From Azoarcus sp. TTM-91 (GTDB taxonomy: Bacteria > Pseudomonadota > Gammaproteobacteria > Burkholderiales > Rhodocyclaceae), in NCBI RefSeq assembly GCF_012911025.1, contig NZ_WUEI01000004.1, positions 1-64,000 of the forward strand: a DNA stretch of 64,000 nt. Direction: 5' to 3'. The notes under the pieces were generated by a model. The model was not told where the DNA came from and ran no database searches. It saw nothing but the letters and a program-made list of their open reading frames with translations. The position numbers were made by a program, and so were the translations under genes. Below are positions 54,996-62,381 of this stretch, piece after piece; within the stretch, counting starts at the first letter, position 1, and every line of letters begins with the position of its first letter.

Positions 54996-56306
54996 TCAGA
55001 GGTTTTCCAGCCGCAGCCGGGTGACCTTGCCCTGCACCACCGGCAGCGCCTCGATCTTGGCGATGGCGGCGTTGGCGTTCTTCTCCACCGTCTGGTGGGT
55101 CAGCATGATGATGTCGGTCTGGGCTTCGCCCTCGGCCGGCTCCTTCTGGATCATCGCATCGATGGAAATCTGGCTGTCGGCCAGGATGCGGGTGATGTCG
55201 GCGAGCACGCCCGGCTTGTCTTCCACCCGCAGGCGCAGGTAGTAGGAAGTCACGACCTCTTCGATCGGCAGCACGGCAACGTCCTGCATCTGGTCGGGCT
55301 GGAAGGCCAGGTGCGGCACGCGGTGCTCCGGATCGGCTGTGTGCAGGCGGGTGACGTCCACCAGGTCGGCGATGACGGCCGAGGCGGTCGGCTCGGCGCC
55401 GGCGCCCTTGCCGTAGTACAGCGTGGCGCCGACGGCGTCGCCCTGCACCAGCACCGCGTTCATCGCGCCTTCGACGTTGGCGATCAGGCGCTTCTCCGGG
55501 ATCAGCGTTGGGTGCACCCGCAGCTCCACGCCTTCGTCGCGGCGGCGGGCGATGCCCAGCAGCTTGATGCGGTAGCCCAGCTGTTCGGCGTAGGCGATAT
55601 CCACCGCCTGCAGCTTGGTGATGCCTTCCACATAAGCCTTGTCGAACTGCATCGGGATGCCGAAGGCGATGGCGCTCATGATGGTCGCCTTGTGCGCGGC
55701 GTCCACGCCCTCGATGTCGAAGGTGGGATCGGCTTCGGCATAGCCCAGGGCCTGGGCTTCCTTCAGCACGTCGGCAAAGGGCAGGCCCTTGTCGCGCATC
55801 TCCGACAGGATGAAGTTGGTGGTGCCGTTGATGATGCCGGCCAGCCATTGGATGCGGTTGGCCGACAGGCCTTCGCGCAGCGCCTTGATGATGGGAATGC
55901 CGCCGGCGACCGCCGCCTCGAAGGCAACCATCACGCCTTTCTTCTGCGCCGCGGCGAAGATCTCGTTGCCATGCACCGCGAGCAGCGCCTTGTTGGCGGT
56001 GACGACATGTTTGCCGTTCTCGATCGCCTTCAGCACCAGCTCGCGGGCAATGCCATAGCCACCGATCAGCTCGACGACGATGTCCACTTCCGGGTCGGCG
56101 ACCACGGCGAAGGCATCATCGCTCAGCTTCACCTCGTCGCCGGCCGCGACGCTGCGGGCCAGCTCGAGGTTCTTGTCGGCCACCGTGGTAATTCGGATCG
56201 GGCGCCCGGCGCGGCGGGTGATTTCCTCCGCATTGCGTTTGAGGACGGTGTAGGTGCCACCACCTACGGTTCCGATGCCCAGCAGGCCAACGTTGATCGG
56301 TTTCAT
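54996..56306 (-). CDS. hom: Homoserine dehydrogenase
   Basis: Encodes 436 residues. Reduces aspartate semialdehyde to homoserine, the branch point to threonine and methionine. The NAD(P)-binding motif GLLGIGTVGGGT is at residues 7–18, the catalytic region has GIINGTTNFILSEM and ADPTFDIEGVDAAHK, and a C-terminal ACT domain (about 350–425) allows feedback control. It lies 32 bases after alaA. Its usual downstream partner thrC is 11.8 kb further on. Confidence 0.96.
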   Translation of the reverse strand: MKPINVGLLGIGTVGGGTYTVLKRNAEEITRRAGRPIRITTVADKNLELARSVAAGDEVKLSDDAFAVVADPEVDIVVELIGGYGIARELVLKAIENGKHVVTANKALLAVHGNEIFAAAQKKGVMVAFEAAVAGGIPIIKALREGLSANRIQWLAGIINGTTNFILSEMRDKGLPFADVLKEAQALGYAEADPTFDIEGVDAAHKATIMSAIAFGIPMQFDKAYVEGITKLQAVDIAYAEQLGYRIKLLGIARRRDEGVELRVHPTLIPEKRLIANVEGAMNAVLVQGDAVGATLYYGKGAGAEPTASAVIADLVDVTRLHTADPEHRVPHLAFQPDQMQDVAVLPIEEVVTSYYLRLRVEDKPGVLADITRILADSQISIDAMIQKEPAEGEAQTDIIMLTHQTVEKNANAAIAKIEALPVVQGKVTRLRLENL

Positions 56307-56338
56307 TCAGTGCTTCCGTGTGTGTCGTTGAGAGTGAT

Positions 56339-57649
56339 TCAGGTGCCGTGGCGCTTGCGGTAGCCGTCGAGGAAACGGGCAATGCGGCCGATGGCATCCC
56401 GCAGGTCATCCTCATGCGGCAGGAAGACCAGGCGGAAGTGGTCGGGCTTGATCCAGTTGAAGCCGGTGCCCTGCACCAGCAGTACCCGCTCGGCCTCCAG
56501 CAGCTCGGCGATGAAGGCCTGGTCATCGGCGATCGGGTACATCTCGGGATCCAGCCGCGGGAACATGTACAGCGCGGCCTTGGGCTTGACGCAGCTGACG
56601 CCGGGGATGGCGGTGATCAGCTCGTGCGCCAGGTCGCGCTGGCGGCGCAGCCGGCCGCCGGGGCCGACCAGGTCGTCGATGCTCTGGTAGCCGCCCAACG
56701 CGGTCTGGATGGCGTATTGGCCGGGCACATTGGCACACAGGCGCATCGAGGCCAGCATGTTCAGGCCTTCGATGTAGTCCTGGGCGTGGCGCTTGTCGCC
56801 GCACACCACCATCCAGCCGGCGCGGTAGCCGCAGGAGCGGTAGTTCTTGGACAGGCCGTTGAAGACGATGGTGAGCACTTCGTCCGACACCGCGGCCAGC
56901 GAGGTGTGGCTGGCGCCGTCGTACAGCACCTTGTCGTACACCTCGTCCGCATACAGGATGAGGCCGTGCTGGCGGGCGATGTCCACGATGCCGCGCAGCG
57001 TCTCTTCCGGATACAGCGCGCCGGTCGGGTTGTTCGGATTGATCAGCACCAGCGCGCGGGTGTTCGGCGTGACGCGGCTGCGGATGTCGTCCAGATCCGG
57101 CAGCCAGCCGTTGGCCTCGTCGCAGACGTAGTGCACCGGCGTGCCGCCGGAGAGGCTGACCGCGGCGGTCCACAGCGGGTAGTCCGGCGCCGGCACCAGC
57201 ACTTCGTCGCCGGCATCCAGCAACGCGTTCATCGCCATCACGATCAGCTCGGACACGCCGTTGCCGATGTAGATGTCTTCCAGCGTCACACCCTTGATGT
57301 GCTTCTGCTGGGTGTAATGCATGATCGCCTTGCGCGCGGCGAAAATGCCCTTGGAATCCGAGTAGCCGGCCGAATTCGGCAGGTTGCGGATCATGTCCAG
57401 CTGGATCTCTTCCGGCGCGTCGAAGCCGAAGGAGGCGAGGTTGCCGATGTTCAGCTTGGTGATCTTGAGGCCCTCGTCCTCCATCTGCTTGGCGCGGACC
57501 AGTACCGGGCCGCGGATGTCGTAGCAGACGTCGGCGAGCTTGGCGGATTTCTTGACCGGACGCGGTACTGCGGCAGCGGCGGCGGCCTCGGCCTTGACCA
57601 CCGGTTCCGTGGGTGCCATTGCCAGATTCAGAGTCTTCGCCGCATTCAT
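56339..57649 (-). CDS. alaA: Glutamate–pyruvate aminotransferase AlaA-like
   Basis: Encodes 436 residues from the ATG at 57649, about 30 longer at the N-terminus than E. coli AlaA (405). The region from KLADVCYDIRGPVL onward follows AlaA closely: KLNIGNLASFGFDAPEE, YIGNGVSELIVMAMNALL and LINPNNPTGA. The PLP lysine is Lys268 in NGLSKNY. It makes alanine from pyruvate and glutamate. The start is uncertain; ATGs at 57670 and 57727 are also in frame, and I chose 57649 for its AGGA. The N-terminal Ala/Val/Pro-rich 30 residues appear disordered. It is cotranscribed with hom. Confidence 0.9.
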   Translation of the reverse strand: MNAAKTLNLAMAPTEPVVKAEAAAAAAVPRPVKKSAKLADVCYDIRGPVLVRAKQMEDEGLKITKLNIGNLASFGFDAPEEIQLDMIRNLPNSAGYSDSKGIFAARKAIMHYTQQKHIKGVTLEDIYIGNGVSELIVMAMNALLDAGDEVLVPAPDYPLWTAAVSLSGGTPVHYVCDEANGWLPDLDDIRSRVTPNTRALVLINPNNPTGALYPEETLRGIVDIARQHGLILYADEVYDKVLYDGASHTSLAAVSDEVLTIVFNGLSKNYRSCGYRAGWMVVCGDKRHAQDYIEGLNMLASMRLCANVPGQYAIQTALGGYQSIDDLVGPGGRLRRQRDLAHELITAIPGVSCVKPKAALYMFPRLDPEMYPIADDQAFIAELLEAERVLLVQGTGFNWIKPDHFRLVFLPHEDDLRDAIGRIARFLDGYRKRHGT

Positions 57650-57851
57650 GTCCGTAGGGTCCTGTGTCATGGAGGTTTGGCACGCATCGGTGCCGGGAAA
57701 GCGCGGACCGCCTTCCGGCCGCTGCATCGCAGCTGCCGCCCCCGGCGGGCGCCGCGCGCCGGATCGGGGGAAAAGAGTGCTATCTTAGCCCCGCCCGCCG
57801 CAGCGCGGCAATTGACGCGGAGCCCCCTGCACTCCGCCCGGACCACCCGCC

Positions 57852-58232
57852 ATGAAGCTCAATCTGGATCGCAATTCCACGGCCAACGTCGTCACCGGCT
57901 ACGGCCCCGGCCACCTGCTGATCAACAAGGTGCGCCACGATGGCAACCTGTTGCTCACCGCAGACCGCGTCGTCACCGGCTGGGCATCCGGCGGCTTCGC
58001 CGCCCTCACCGCGGAAGACTTCGCCGCAGTACGCGACCTCGGCACAGAGATCGTCATCGTCGGCACCGGCGAGCGCCAGCGCTTTCCCTCCCCCGCCTTG
58101 CTGCGGCCGCTGATCGATGCCCGGGTGGGTTTCGAGATCATGGACCTGGCGGCCGCCTGCCGTACCTACAACATCCTCGTCGGCGAAAGCCGCTCGGTGG
58201 CGGCGGCGCTGATGTTCGACCCGGCGGGCTGA
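57852..58232 (+). CDS. Mth938-like domain protein (DUF498)
   Basis: Encodes 126 residues starting MKLNLDRNSTANVVTGYGPG. The small alpha/beta fold of the Mth938/NDUFAF3 family is indicated by TEIVIVGTGERQRFP and the C-terminal TYNILVGESRSVAAAL. Its function in bacteria is unknown; mitochondrial relatives assist respiratory complex I assembly. It is divergent from alaA and lies 92 bases before bcp. Confidence 0.85.
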   Translation: MKLNLDRNSTANVVTGYGPGHLLINKVRHDGNLLLTADRVVTGWASGGFAALTAEDFAAVRDLGTEIVIVGTGERQRFPSPALLRPLIDARVGFEIMDLAAACRTYNILVGESRSVAAALMFDPAG

Positions 58233-58324
58233 ACGCGGCGTCATTCCGCCAGGCCTCCGGGGCGCGATTGTCAGCCGCGCCCTTTGTCCATTACGCTGCG
58301 GTCAGGCCAATCACAGGAGGCAAC

Positions 58325-58780
58325 ATGACCGCAACGTCCGCGCCAGATTTCAGCCTTGCCGCCACCGGCGGCAGCACCGTGGCGCTCTCCGCGCTGCGCG
58401 GCAGCAAGGTGGTGCTGTACTTCTACCCCAAGGACAACACCCCCGGCTGCACCAACGAAACCAAGGATTTCGGCGCGCTCCATCCCGCCTTTGCCGAGGC
58501 GGGCTGCAAGGTCTTCGGGATTTCCCGCGACAGCCTCAAGTCGCATGAGAACTTCAAGGCCAAGCTGGAACTTCCCTTCGACCTCATTTCCGATCCCGAG
58601 GAGACCGCCTGCAACGCGTTCGGCGTGATGAAGATGAAGAACATGTACGGCAAGCAGGTCCGCGGGGTGGAACGCAGCACCTTCGTGATCGCCGCCGACG
58701 GCACTATCGCCCGCGAATGGCGCGGCGTGAAGGTTGCCGGCCATGCAGAGGAAGTCCTCGCCTTCGTCCGCTCGCTCTGA
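58325..58780 (+). CDS. bcp: Thioredoxin-dependent peroxiredoxin (Bcp/PrxQ)
   Basis: Encodes 151 residues. It reduces hydrogen and lipid hydroperoxides with thioredoxin. The peroxidatic cysteine is Cys42 in DNTPGCTNETKDF. The resolving cysteine five residues later, present in E. coli Bcp, is absent; Cys61 (EAGCKVFGIS) is the only other cysteine and could serve instead. A strong AGGAGG lies five bases before the ATG. Confidence 0.94.
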   Translation: MTATSAPDFSLAATGGSTVALSALRGSKVVLYFYPKDNTPGCTNETKDFGALHPAFAEAGCKVFGISRDSLKSHENFKAKLELPFDLISDPEETACNAFGVMKMKNMYGKQVRGVERSTFVIAADGTIAREWRGVKVAGHAEEVLAFVRSL

Positions 58781-58890
58781 GTCCCCCTGGGCCGGGCGAA
58801 GCTCTCCGCCGCACATGCACGCAGCACCCCGATCGCGTACGGAGAAACGACCCGGCCAGCCCCTCCCTTCCCGCCAGCCAGAGGTCATCG

Positions 58891-60342
58891 ATGCCAGCAG
58901 CAGCCACGTCCAAGAAAGAGAAAGCCGCCGCTCCCCGTGCCCGGCGCACGGCCGGCGCGGCGAAGACCAAGCTCTTCGTGCTCGACACCAACGTCCTGAT
59001 GCACGACCCCACCAGCCTCTACCGCTTCGAGGAGCACGACATCTACGTGCCCATCATGACACTGGAGGAACTGGACAATAACAAGAAGGGCATGTCCGAA
59101 GTCGCCCGCAACGCCCGCCAGGCGAGCCGGATGATGGATGAGATCGTGTCCTCCTGCCTCGACAAGATGGAGGCCGGCATCCCGCTCAAGGAGCCGTCCC
59201 ACGACCTGGCCACCGGCAAGCTCTTCCTGCAGACCGAGGCCATCAACGTCACCCTCCCCGCGGCGCTGCCCACCGCCAAGGGCGACAACCAGATCCTCGC
59301 AGTGGTGATGTTCCTCGCCGAGCGCTTCCCCGGCCGGCCGGTCATCCTGGTGTCCAAGGACATCAACATGCGCATCAAGGCCCGCGCCCTCGGCCTGGAC
59401 GCGCAGGACTACTTCAACGACAAGGTGCTGGAGGATACCGATCTCCTCTACACCGGCACCCGCGAACTGCCGGCGGACTTCTGGGAGACCCACGGCAAGG
59501 GCATGGAGTCGTGGAAGACCGAGGGCCGGACCCTGTACCGGCTGAAGGGCCCGCTGGCACCCAACCTGCTGATCAATGAGTTCCTCTACCAGGATGGCGA
59601 AACCCCGCTGGAGGCCTGGGTCAAGGAGAAGACCGGCCGCACGGTGGTCATCGAAACGCTGATCGACTACAGCCACCAGAAGAACAACGTGTGGGGCATC
59701 ACCTCGCGCAACCGCGAGCAGAACTTCGCCCTCAACCTGCTGATGAACCCGGAAATCGACTTCGTCACCCTGCTCGGCCAGGCCGGCACCGGCAAGACCC
59801 TGCTGACCCTGGCCGCCGGCCTCACCCAGGTGCTGGAGACTAAGCGTTACTCCGAGATCATCATGACCCGCGTGACCGTGCCGGTGGGCGAGGACATCGG
59901 CTTCCTGCCGGGTACCGAGGAAGAGAAGATGGCGCCGTGGATGGGCGCGCTCGAGGACAACCTCGATGTGCTCAACGGCACCACCGGCGAGGGCGGCGAC
60001 TGGGGCCGCGCCGCCACCCGCGACCTGATCCGCAGCCGCATCAAGATCAAGAGCCTCAACTTCATGCGCGGCCGCACCTTCATCAACAAGTTCCTCATCA
60101 TCGACGAAGCGCAGAACCTGACGCCCAAGCAGATGAAGACGCTGATCACCCGCGCCGGCCCTGGCACCAAGGTGGTCTGCCTGGGCAACATCGCGCAGAT
60201 CGACACGCCCTACCTCACCGAAGGCAGTTCCGGCCTCACCTTCGCGGTGGATCGTTTCAAGGGCTGGCCGCATTCCGGCCACATCACGCTGCAGCGCGGC
60301 GAGCGCTCCCGTCTCGCCGACCACGCGGCGGAAGTGCTGTAA
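58891..60342 (+). CDS. PIN domain–PhoH fusion ATPase (PhoH2 type)
   Basis: Encodes 483 residues. The N-terminal PIN nuclease domain (about 27–165) begins KLFVLDTNVLMHDP with acidic metal-binding residues (Asp32). The PhoH ATPase domain (about 255–480) has Walker A GQAGTGKT (296–303) and Walker B FLIIDEAQN. Such fusions act as RNA helicase/nucleases in other bacteria; the role here is inferred. Start 58891 is supported by GAGG six bases upstream. The basic N-terminal tail KKEKAAAPRARR may bind nucleic acid. A strong terminator follows two bases after the stop. Confidence 0.93.
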   Translation: MPAAATSKKEKAAAPRARRTAGAAKTKLFVLDTNVLMHDPTSLYRFEEHDIYVPIMTLEELDNNKKGMSEVARNARQASRMMDEIVSSCLDKMEAGIPLKEPSHDLATGKLFLQTEAINVTLPAALPTAKGDNQILAVVMFLAERFPGRPVILVSKDINMRIKARALGLDAQDYFNDKVLEDTDLLYTGTRELPADFWETHGKGMESWKTEGRTLYRLKGPLAPNLLINEFLYQDGETPLEAWVKEKTGRTVVIETLIDYSHQKNNVWGITSRNREQNFALNLLMNPEIDFVTLLGQAGTGKTLLTLAAGLTQVLETKRYSEIIMTRVTVPVGEDIGFLPGTEEEKMAPWMGALEDNLDVLNGTTGEGGDWGRAATRDLIRSRIKIKSLNFMRGRTFINKFLIIDEAQNLTPKQMKTLITRAGPGTKVVCLGNIAQIDTPYLTEGSSGLTFAVDRFKGWPHSGHITLQRGERSRLADHAAEVL

Positions 60343-60343
60343 G

Positions 60344-60390
60344 GCAGTGCCCCCGGCAGCAAGCGAGCAAGGGCCGCCGGGGGCAACTGC
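60344..60390 (+). terminator. Terminator of the PIN-PhoH gene
   Basis: Arms 60344–60357 (GCAGTGCCCCCGGC) and 60376–60390 pair over 14 bp with one bulge around an 18-base loop, followed by TTTATTTC. Confidence 0.82.
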
Positions 60391-60524
60391 TTTATTTCTA
60401 AAATACTACGCAACAAAGCAAAATCCAAAAAATCAAATAAAAATCAAAAGCCTGAGAATCGAGAAGCACACTTTCGGCGCTGAAACCCGCTGAAGCGCCT
60501 GTTTTCCCCTGCTACACCTCGGGT

Positions 60525-60530
60525 TATGAT
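60525..60530 (+). promoter_or_regulatory. Candidate -10 of the chemoreceptor gene
   Basis: TATGAT, 111 bases before the chemoreceptor ATG. An unusually AT-rich stretch (60391–60460) lies 65 bases upstream and could act as a distal promoter element. I found no sigma-28 motif with correct spacing. Confidence 0.35.
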
Positions 60531-60640
60531 CCGCGCGCATAAGTAAAACTACGATTGACGGAGCTGCCAGAACGCTGAAAGCCGCGTCTCCATTGGCTGC
60601 GCTTGCTGCTCCGCCCCCTGACTGGAGTTTGCAGCACCCC

Positions 60641-62254
60641 ATGGACATGCGCGCAACACGTCCTCCGCCTGCCGCCCCCGAGGCGGCCTGGCCCCAGGAA
60701 CGCTTTCTCGACCCGAAACGCCCAATCGTCACCAAGACCGACCTGGAAGGCCGCATCACCTACGCCAACCCGGCCTTCGTCGCCATCAGCGGTTTCTCCC
60801 GCGAAGAGCTCATCGGCGCCCATCACAACATCGTTCGCCATCCGGACATGCCCAAGGCGGCCTTCGCCGACCTGTGGCGCACGGTGCAGGCCGGACATCC
60901 TTGGCGTGGGCTGGTGAAGAACCGTGCCAAGAACGGCGATTTCTACTGGGTGGATGCCTATGTCACCCCCCTGACGGAGAACGGCAGGGCGATCGGCTAC
61001 ATGTCCGTTCGCAACGCCCCCAGCACTGCGGACCGGGAGGCCGCCGCCGTGCTGTATGCCGCGGTTGCCAAAGGCAAGCAGCACCTGCCGCCCACCCCGC
61101 TGGAGAGTGGCATGCCACTGGGCTGGCTGAGCGGCGGCGGCCTGGCCCTGATCACCTTGCTGGGCGCGGGCAGCGCCTTCAGCTCCGGCTTCGTCTCCTT
61201 CAGCCTGCTGGCCCTTCAATTGGTGGCGGCGGTCGGGCTGTGGCTGCTGCTGCGGGCCTCGGTGAGCTCACCGCTGCAGGCTGCGCTGCAGCTCTTCCGC
61301 CAGGTCGCGGAAGGCGACCTCAAGGCGGAAATCACCGCCCGCGGCTGCCGCGAGCTGAGTGCCCTCCTCACCTCGGTGCGCTCCATGCAGGTCAGCCTGC
61401 GCGCCCTGATAGGCGACGTGGTGTCCTCCGCTGGCGATACCGCCCGCGAGGCGGGAATGCTCCACAGCAATGCCAGGCGCCTGCAGCAGGGCTCGCAGGA
61501 ACAGGCAGACCAGATCTCATCCTCGGCCGCGGCCATGCAAGAGCTGGCGGTATCCGTCAGCGAGATCGCCGGCACCACCGACAGCAGCGCGCGCGAAGCC
61601 GGGGAAGCGTTGCGGGTCACCGAGGACGGCCAGCGCAACATGAACCATGCGGCCGACACCACCCACAAGGTGGCAGACGCGGTGGCGGACAACGAGCGCA
61701 TGCTGGACGCGCTTTCCGAGTCGGTGGAAAAAATAGGCGCGGTGGCCGCCTCAATTAGCCAGATCGCCAAGCGCACCAACCTGCTGGCGCTGAATGCCGC
61801 CATCGAGGCGGCCCGCGCCGGCGAGCAGGGCCGCGGTTTCGCGGTGGTGGCGGGAGAAGTAACCGAACTGGCCGGCCAAACGCAGCAAAGTACCGAGAGT
61901 ATCGCCAGCCTGGTGGCGGAGATCAGCGAACGCCGCGCAGACGTGATCGCCAGCATGCGCTCGCTGCGCGAGGGCGTCGCCGACAGCGTCGGCACCATAC
62001 GCACGGTGGTTTCCGAGCTGGAGGTCATCTCCCGGGCCAATACCGCGGTGGCCGGCAACGCAGTGGAAGTCCAACACATGCTGCGGCAGCAGGAGCAAGC
62101 CTCCACCGAAGTTGCCAACATCATGGAGCGGATGAGCAGCCTGACCGACGACAACCTGGACGCGGTCGGCCGGGTCGAGCAGGCGGCCGGCGCACTGGAA
62201 ACCACCTCCCGCGAGTTGCAGCTGCTGGTCGGGCACTTCGAGCGCCGCATGTGA
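60641..62254 (+). CDS. Aer-like methyl-accepting chemotaxis protein with N-terminal PAS domain
   Basis: Encodes 537 residues. The PAS domain (about 25–130) has the Aer-type features TDLEGRITYANPAFVAISGF, NIVRHPDMPKAAFADLW and NRAKNGDFYWVDAYV. Aer PAS domains bind FAD and sense redox state or energy taxis. Two membrane segments (about 165–205) lie in the middle, followed by a HAMP-like stretch and the signalling domain with the conserved hairpin RTNLLALNAAIEAARAGEQG. No large periplasmic domain is present. The start is uncertain, because the GGAG is 13 bases from the ATG and a second ATG follows at 60647. Confidence 0.92.
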   Translation: MDMRATRPPPAAPEAAWPQERFLDPKRPIVTKTDLEGRITYANPAFVAISGFSREELIGAHHNIVRHPDMPKAAFADLWRTVQAGHPWRGLVKNRAKNGDFYWVDAYVTPLTENGRAIGYMSVRNAPSTADREAAAVLYAAVAKGKQHLPPTPLESGMPLGWLSGGGLALITLLGAGSAFSSGFVSFSLLALQLVAAVGLWLLLRASVSSPLQAALQLFRQVAEGDLKAEITARGCRELSALLTSVRSMQVSLRALIGDVVSSAGDTAREAGMLHSNARRLQQGSQEQADQISSSAAAMQELAVSVSEIAGTTDSSAREAGEALRVTEDGQRNMNHAADTTHKVADAVADNERMLDALSESVEKIGAVAASISQIAKRTNLLALNAAIEAARAGEQGRGFAVVAGEVTELAGQTQQSTESIASLVAEISERRADVIASMRSLREGVADSVGTIRTVVSELEVISRANTAVAGNAVEVQHMLRQQEQASTEVANIMERMSSLTDDNLDAVGRVEQAAGALETTSRELQLLVGHFERRM

Positions 62255-62347
62255 CGCCGGCCCCCGCCGGCATCGTGTCTTCATCCGGCTGCGCGGCTCC
62301 GCCGCCCGGAACTTGCGCCAGATCAGTCAAGGCGGGAGCGCCAACCC

Positions 62348-62353
62348 TATAAT
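62348..62353 (+). promoter_or_regulatory. Candidate -10 of the signalling gene at 62382
   Basis: A perfect TATAAT 28 bases before the ATG; the -35 is not clear. Confidence 0.5.
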
Positions 62354-62381
62354 CCGCCGTATTCCATTTGCGGATCGCGCC

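Noticed and set aside
60531..60600. Flagellar sigma-28 promoter for the chemoreceptor gene
   Set aside because: TAAA near 60543 and a GCC-like -10 are present but the spacer is about 18 bases instead of 15, and the -10 match is poor.
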